From Verrucomicrobiota bacterium (lineage in GTDB: Bacteria; Verrucomicrobiota; Verrucomicrobiia; Limisphaerales; UBA1100): a DNA stretch of 46,562 nt. This document shows positions 43,292 to 46,562 of this stretch, piece after piece. The notes under the pieces were generated by a model, which was not told the origin of the DNA, made no database searches, and saw nothing but the letters and a program-made list of their open reading frames with translations. The DNA is taken from the NCBI GenBank assembly GCA_028343615.1, contig JAOLZA010000017.1, forward strand, positions 1 through 46,562. Direction: 5' to 3'. Made by a program: the position numbers and the translations under genes. Each line of letters starts with the position of its first letter. Position 1 is the stretch's first letter.

Positions 43292-44580
43292 ACATTCTCC
43301 TCATAGGCGGTGGCGGGCGGGAGCACGCTTTGGCTTGGAAGTTGGCGCAGAGCAAACGTGTCAAGCGACTGTGGGTAGCGCCGGGGAATGGTGGGATCGC
43401 GGGCGAGGTCACCGCGAGTGGGAAATCGGTGGAATGTGTTCCAGTGTGCGCAGAGGATTTGGAGGCACTCTTGGATTTCGCTCGTGCGCATAAGCCGGAT
43501 CTCACGGTGGTGGGGCCGGATAATCCACTCGCGGCGGGTATCGTGGATTTGTTTGAGGAAAATGATCTGCGCATTTGGGGGCCCAATGCGCAGGCGGCAC
43601 AGTTTGAGTCCTCAAAAGTGTTTGCGCAGGATTTTATGGCGCGCCACAGCATTCCCACCGCGCGCGCAGGAACGTTCAACTTTCCCACCGCCGCCAAAGC
43701 TTTCGCGGGCGAGTTGAATGGGCGTTGCGTGGTGAAGGCGGACGGGTTGGCGCTCGGTAAGGGAGTTTTGATTTGTGAAACTCTGAAGGAAGCGGAGGCA
43801 GCGATTGATACGGTGATGGTCGATCAACAATTCGGCAAGGCGGGCAATCAAGTAGTGATTCAGGAATTTCTTGAAGGTACCGAAATTTCGCTGCACGTGA
43901 TGTGCGATGGGCGAACCACGATTTTGTTTCCCACCTCGCAGGATCACAAACGCGCGCTGGACGGCGACAAAGGCCTCAACACCGGTGGCATGGGTACTTT
44001 TTCACCCGCGCCATTTATCAATGACGACGAACTGCAAGCGGCCGCCGCGTCGGTGCTGAATCCGTGGCTCACCGGTTGCCTCACTGAGGGCATTGATTTT
44101 CGCGGGATGCTTTATCCTGGCCTAATGTTGACCGCCAATGGGCCGAAGGTGCTGGAGTTCAACGCACGCTGGGGCGATCCGGAAACGCAGGTTTACCTCA
44201 TGCGATTAGAAACGGACCTTGTGGATTTGTTTGAAGCGAGCATCGACCGCCGTCTGGCAGAGATGGACGTACACTGGAACGATCAAGCCGCCGTGTGCGT
44301 GGTGATGGCTTCGGGCGGTTACCCCGAAAGCTATGCCAAAGGCAAACTTATCACTGGTGTAGCAGATGTTGGTGCGATGGAGGGTGTGAAAATCTTCCAC
44401 GCTGGTACAAAATACGAAGGTAAAAACCTTGTCACCAGTGGCGGCCGGGTGCTGGGCGTTACAGCACTGGGCGACACATTAGTCGCTGCCCGCGACCGCG
44501 CCTACGCGGCTGTGGATAAAATAAGGTTTGAAGGCGCGCACGTTCGCGGGGATATTGCCGCCAAGGCGTTGCAGGATTAG
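43288..44580 (+). CDS. purD: Phosphoribosylamine-glycine ligase (GAR synthetase)
   Basis: PurD joins phosphoribosylamine and glycine. The 430-residue ATP-grasp protein has NILLIGGGGREHALAWKLAQS at the start, VVKADGLALGKGVLIC in the ATP-grasp core, NTGGMGTFSPAP, and the metal-binding EFNARWGDPETQV. The start is a GTG coupled to the purM stop. Glycine is its substrate, which makes the serine hydroxymethyltransferase domain encoded 24 bases downstream a natural partner. Confidence 0.96.
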   Translation: MNILLIGGGGREHALAWKLAQSKRVKRLWVAPGNGGIAGEVTASGKSVECVPVCAEDLEALLDFARAHKPDLTVVGPDNPLAAGIVDLFEENDLRIWGPNAQAAQFESSKVFAQDFMARHSIPTARAGTFNFPTAAKAFAGELNGRCVVKADGLALGKGVLICETLKEAEAAIDTVMVDQQFGKAGNQVVIQEFLEGTEISLHVMCDGRTTILFPTSQDHKRALDGDKGLNTGGMGTFSPAPFINDDELQAAAASVLNPWLTGCLTEGIDFRGMLYPGLMLTANGPKVLEFNARWGDPETQVYLMRLETDLVDLFEASIDRRLAEMDVHWNDQAAVCVVMASGGYPESYAKGKLITGVADVGAMEGVKIFHAGTKYEGKNLVTSGGRVLGVTALGDTLVAARDRAYAAVDKIRFEGAHVRGDIAAKALQD

Positions 44581-44604
44581 CTGGCAGCGTTCACCCAATT
44601 GGGA

Positions 44605-46562
44605 ATGAGAAAAATCCTCTTTGTCTGCACGGGCAATATCTGCCGTAGTCCGATGGCCGAAGGCTTTTTCCGCGAACTCAATAAAGAGCAAAGCGGGTTT
44701 GAAGCACTATCGGCAGGTCTGGGTGCGATCGATGGCGCGTTGCCCAGCGTGCATTCGGTCACGGCGATGCAGGAATTAGGCATTGATATCACAAACCAGC
44801 GTAGTGCGCAGATCACGGCGGAGATGGTTGCTGAATCCGATTATATTTTTGGCCTCGCCAGCGGGCACGTGGATAATCTTATTCGGTTTTTCCCGCAAGC
44901 CCGCGAGCGGATTTTTCTGCTACGTGAGTTTGTGGAGGCATTGCCCTCAGACCGCAAGGACATAGCCGATCCCATTGGCGGCGACCTCGCAATTTATAAA
45001 GTCTGCCGTAATCAAATCAAGGAGGGCATCGAAGCACTCATTCCTTTTGTGAACCAAACTTCAATGATACAATCATCAGAAAAAAATAACACCCTCGCCA
45101 TCGGCGCGGATCACGGCGGGTTTGCGCTCAAGGAAACCCTGCGCGCGCATCTCGGAACCAAAGATATTGCCGTGCAGGATTACGGCCCTGCCAGCGAAGA
45201 CTCCTGCGATTATCCGGACTTTGCTCAAGCAGTGGCTCGCAGCGTGGCCAGCGGGCAACACGCGCGCGGCGTGCTCATTTGCAAATCCGGCGTGGGGATG
45301 AGTATGGCCGCCAATAAAGTGGCGGGTGTGCGCGCGGCGTTGATTGACGATCCGGGCACGGCAGTACTCGCACGCCAGCACAACGATGCGAATGTGCTTT
45401 GTTTGTCCGCAAATAAAACAGGCGGGGAAGCGGCTAAAGATATTTTGGACTCGTTTCTGGGGACGGATTTCGAAGGCGGCCGCCACGCGCGACGTGTCGA
45501 AAAATTGGAGACCGATTGTCGCGTGGAAGTGGTGGATCCTGATGTGGATGAGGTGCTTCGCCACGAGAAACAGCGCCAACAGGAAAATATCGAGCTGATC
45601 GCCAGCGAGAATTTTACTAGCCCCGCCGTGATGGAAACGCAGGGCTCCACGCTCACGAATAAATACGCCGAGGGCTATCCCGGCAAACGTTGGTACGGCG
45701 GTTGTGAACACGTGGACGTCGCGGAAGAACTGGCCATCGAGCGTGCCAAAAAAGTTTTTGGCGCGGAATATGTAAACGTGCAGCCGCATTCCGGCAGCGG
45801 CGCGAATATGGGAGTGTACTTCGCGGTTCTCAAGCCGGGAGACAAATTGCTAACGATGGACCTCAGCCACGGCGGTCATCTCACACACGGCAACTCGGCC
45901 AATTTCTCAGGTAAGTTTTTCGAGATCGTCCACTACGGCGTGCGCAAAGAGGACGAGCGGATTGATTACGACCAACTTGCCGAAATGGCGATGGAACACA
46001 AACCGCAAATGATCACCGTGGGCGCGAGTGCCTATCCGCGGCTCATCGATTTTCAGCGAATGGGCGAGATCGCCAAGGCGAGCGGCGCGATGTTGCTGGC
46101 GGACATTGCGCACATCGCGGGGCTTGTTGCGGCCGGATGTCATCCCAGCCCCGTGCCGCACGCGGATTTTGTCACCACCACCACCCACAAGACTTTGCGC
46201 GGCCCGCGGGGTGGCCTCATTATGGCGCGTGAGGAATACGCCAAAAAACTAAACAGCAATGTGTTCCCCGGTATCCAAGGCGGCCCGCTGATGCATGTAA
46301 TTGCGGCTAAGGCGGTGTGTTTGAGAGAGGCACTTGCGCCGGAGTTCAAGGAATACCAACAGCAAGTTATTTTGAATGCCAAGGCATTGGCCGATGGGAT
46401 GGAACAGAACGGCTACCGATTGGTGAGCGGCGGAACAGATAACCATCTGCTGTTGGTGGACGTGCAAAGCAAGGGGCTCACCGGCAAGGAATGCCAAGAA
46501 ACGCTCGATACGGCGGGCATTACGGTGAACAAAAACACAATTCCGTTTGAGACTCTTTCGCC
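44605..46562 (+). CDS. Triple fusion: low-MW phosphatase - ribose-5-phosphate isomerase B - serine hydroxymethyltransferase (3' partial)
   Basis: One uninterrupted frame of 652 codons reaches the window edge. Residues 1 to about 152 are a low-molecular-weight phosphatase: P-loop CTGNICRS with Cys8 and Arg14, and the general acid Asp122 in ADPIGG. After a short linker ([10 protein letters not shown]), residues about 163-305 are RpiB: GADHGG, the base Cys226 in [10 protein letters not shown], and [11 protein letters not shown]. From about 313 comes Gly[29 protein letters not shown] and the PLP lysine Lys529 in [14 protein letters not shown]. About 75 GlyA residues lie beyond the window. RpiB supports ribose-5-phosphate for PRPP; GlyA gives glycine and one-carbon units, both used by the purine genes just upstream. 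Ile12 in the P-loop stands where YwlE-type arginine phosphatases have Thr. An ATG at 45064 in the linker has no ribosome site. Confidence 0.9.
   Translation, partial: MRKILFVCTGNICRSPMAEGFFRELNKEQSGFEALSAGLGAIDGALPSVHSVTAMQELGIDITNQRSAQITAEMVAESDYIFGLASGHVDNLIRFFPQARERIFLLREFVEALPSDRKDIADPIGGDLAIYKVCRNQIKEGIEALIPFVNQTSMIQSSEKNNTLAIGADHGGFALKETLRAHLGTKDIAVQDYGPASEDSCDYPDFAQAVARSVASGQHARGVLICKSGVGMSMAANKVAGVRAALIDDPGTAVLARQHNDANVLCLSANKTGGEAAKDILDSFLGTDFEGGRHARRVEKLETDCRVEVVDPDVDEVLRHEKQRQQENIELIASENFTSPAVMETQGSTLTNKYAEGYPGKRWYGGCEHVDVAEELAIERAKKVFGAEYVNVQPHSGSGANMGVYFAVLKPGDKLLTMDLSHGGHLTHGNSANFSGKFFEIVHYGVRKEDERIDYDQLAEMAMEHKPQMITVGASAYPRLIDFQRMGEIAKASGAMLLADIAHIAGLVAAGCHPSPVPHADFVTTTTHKTLRGPRGGLIMAREEYAKKLNSNVFPGIQGGPLMHVIAAKAVCLREALAPEFKEYQQQVILNAKALADGMEQNGYRLVSGGTDNHLLLVDVQSKGLTGKECQETLDTAGITVNKNTIPFETLS

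Overview
The window is a G+C-rich, densely packed bacterial chromosome segment with no mobile element, CRISPR array or rRNA. The gene mix suggests the PVC group, most likely Verrucomicrobiota. Pointers are the futalosine menaquinone genes, an exported TPR-CHAT protein, a squalene-cyclase-like repeat protein, a YfhO-type membrane protein and a bacterial deiodinase-like protein. This is inferred from gene content; there is no marker such as 16S rRNA in view.

Layout. (1) 1-4.7 kb: the end of a toroid (squalene-cyclase-like) protein, a large exported TPR-CHAT protein on the minus strand, a secreted EF-hand/deiodinase-like protein whose frame is interrupted by one in-frame TGA (most likely selenocysteine), a small lipoprotein and tRNA-Leu(UAG). 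(2) 4.8-21.7 kb: a surface-glycan cluster. It holds glycosyltransferases, methyltransferases, a CDP-6-deoxyhexose branch (rfbF, rfbG, a TylC3-type C-methyltransferase, an RmlC-like epimerase), a PhyH dioxygenase, a GNAT, WbqC and CmcI-like proteins, a DegT aminotransferase and a YfhO membrane protein. Most neighbours overlap by 1-4 bases, so translation is probably coupled. (3) 21.5-25.2 kb: a Nif3-like protein, biosynthetic arginine decarboxylase and a membrane protein. (4) 25.1-30.1 kb, minus strand: ubiX-like, mqnP, mqnE, mqnA, mqnC, a futalosine menaquinone block. (5) 30.2-37.4 kb: cell-wall amidase, RNase-H-fold nuclease, dihydrolipoyl dehydrogenase, phosphatidylserine synthase, a PpiD/SurA-like chaperone and a lipoprotein. 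(6) 37.5 kb to the end: purS-purQ-purL-purF-purM-purD followed by one continuous frame joining a low-molecular-weight phosphatase, ribose-5-phosphate isomerase B and serine hydroxymethyltransferase. The last two activities feed PRPP, glycine and one-carbon units to purine synthesis.

The strongest unusual points are the EF-hand/deiodinase-like selenoprotein candidate, the triple enzyme fusion, an AT-rich zinc ribbon fused to the MqnP prenyltransferase, a predicted unusual branched CDP-sugar, and a repeated promoter layout (TTGnnn, 16-18 bases, a TATAAT-like box, then about 6 bases to the start codon) that predicts many leaderless mRNAs. All calls are from reading the sequence; no database search was run.
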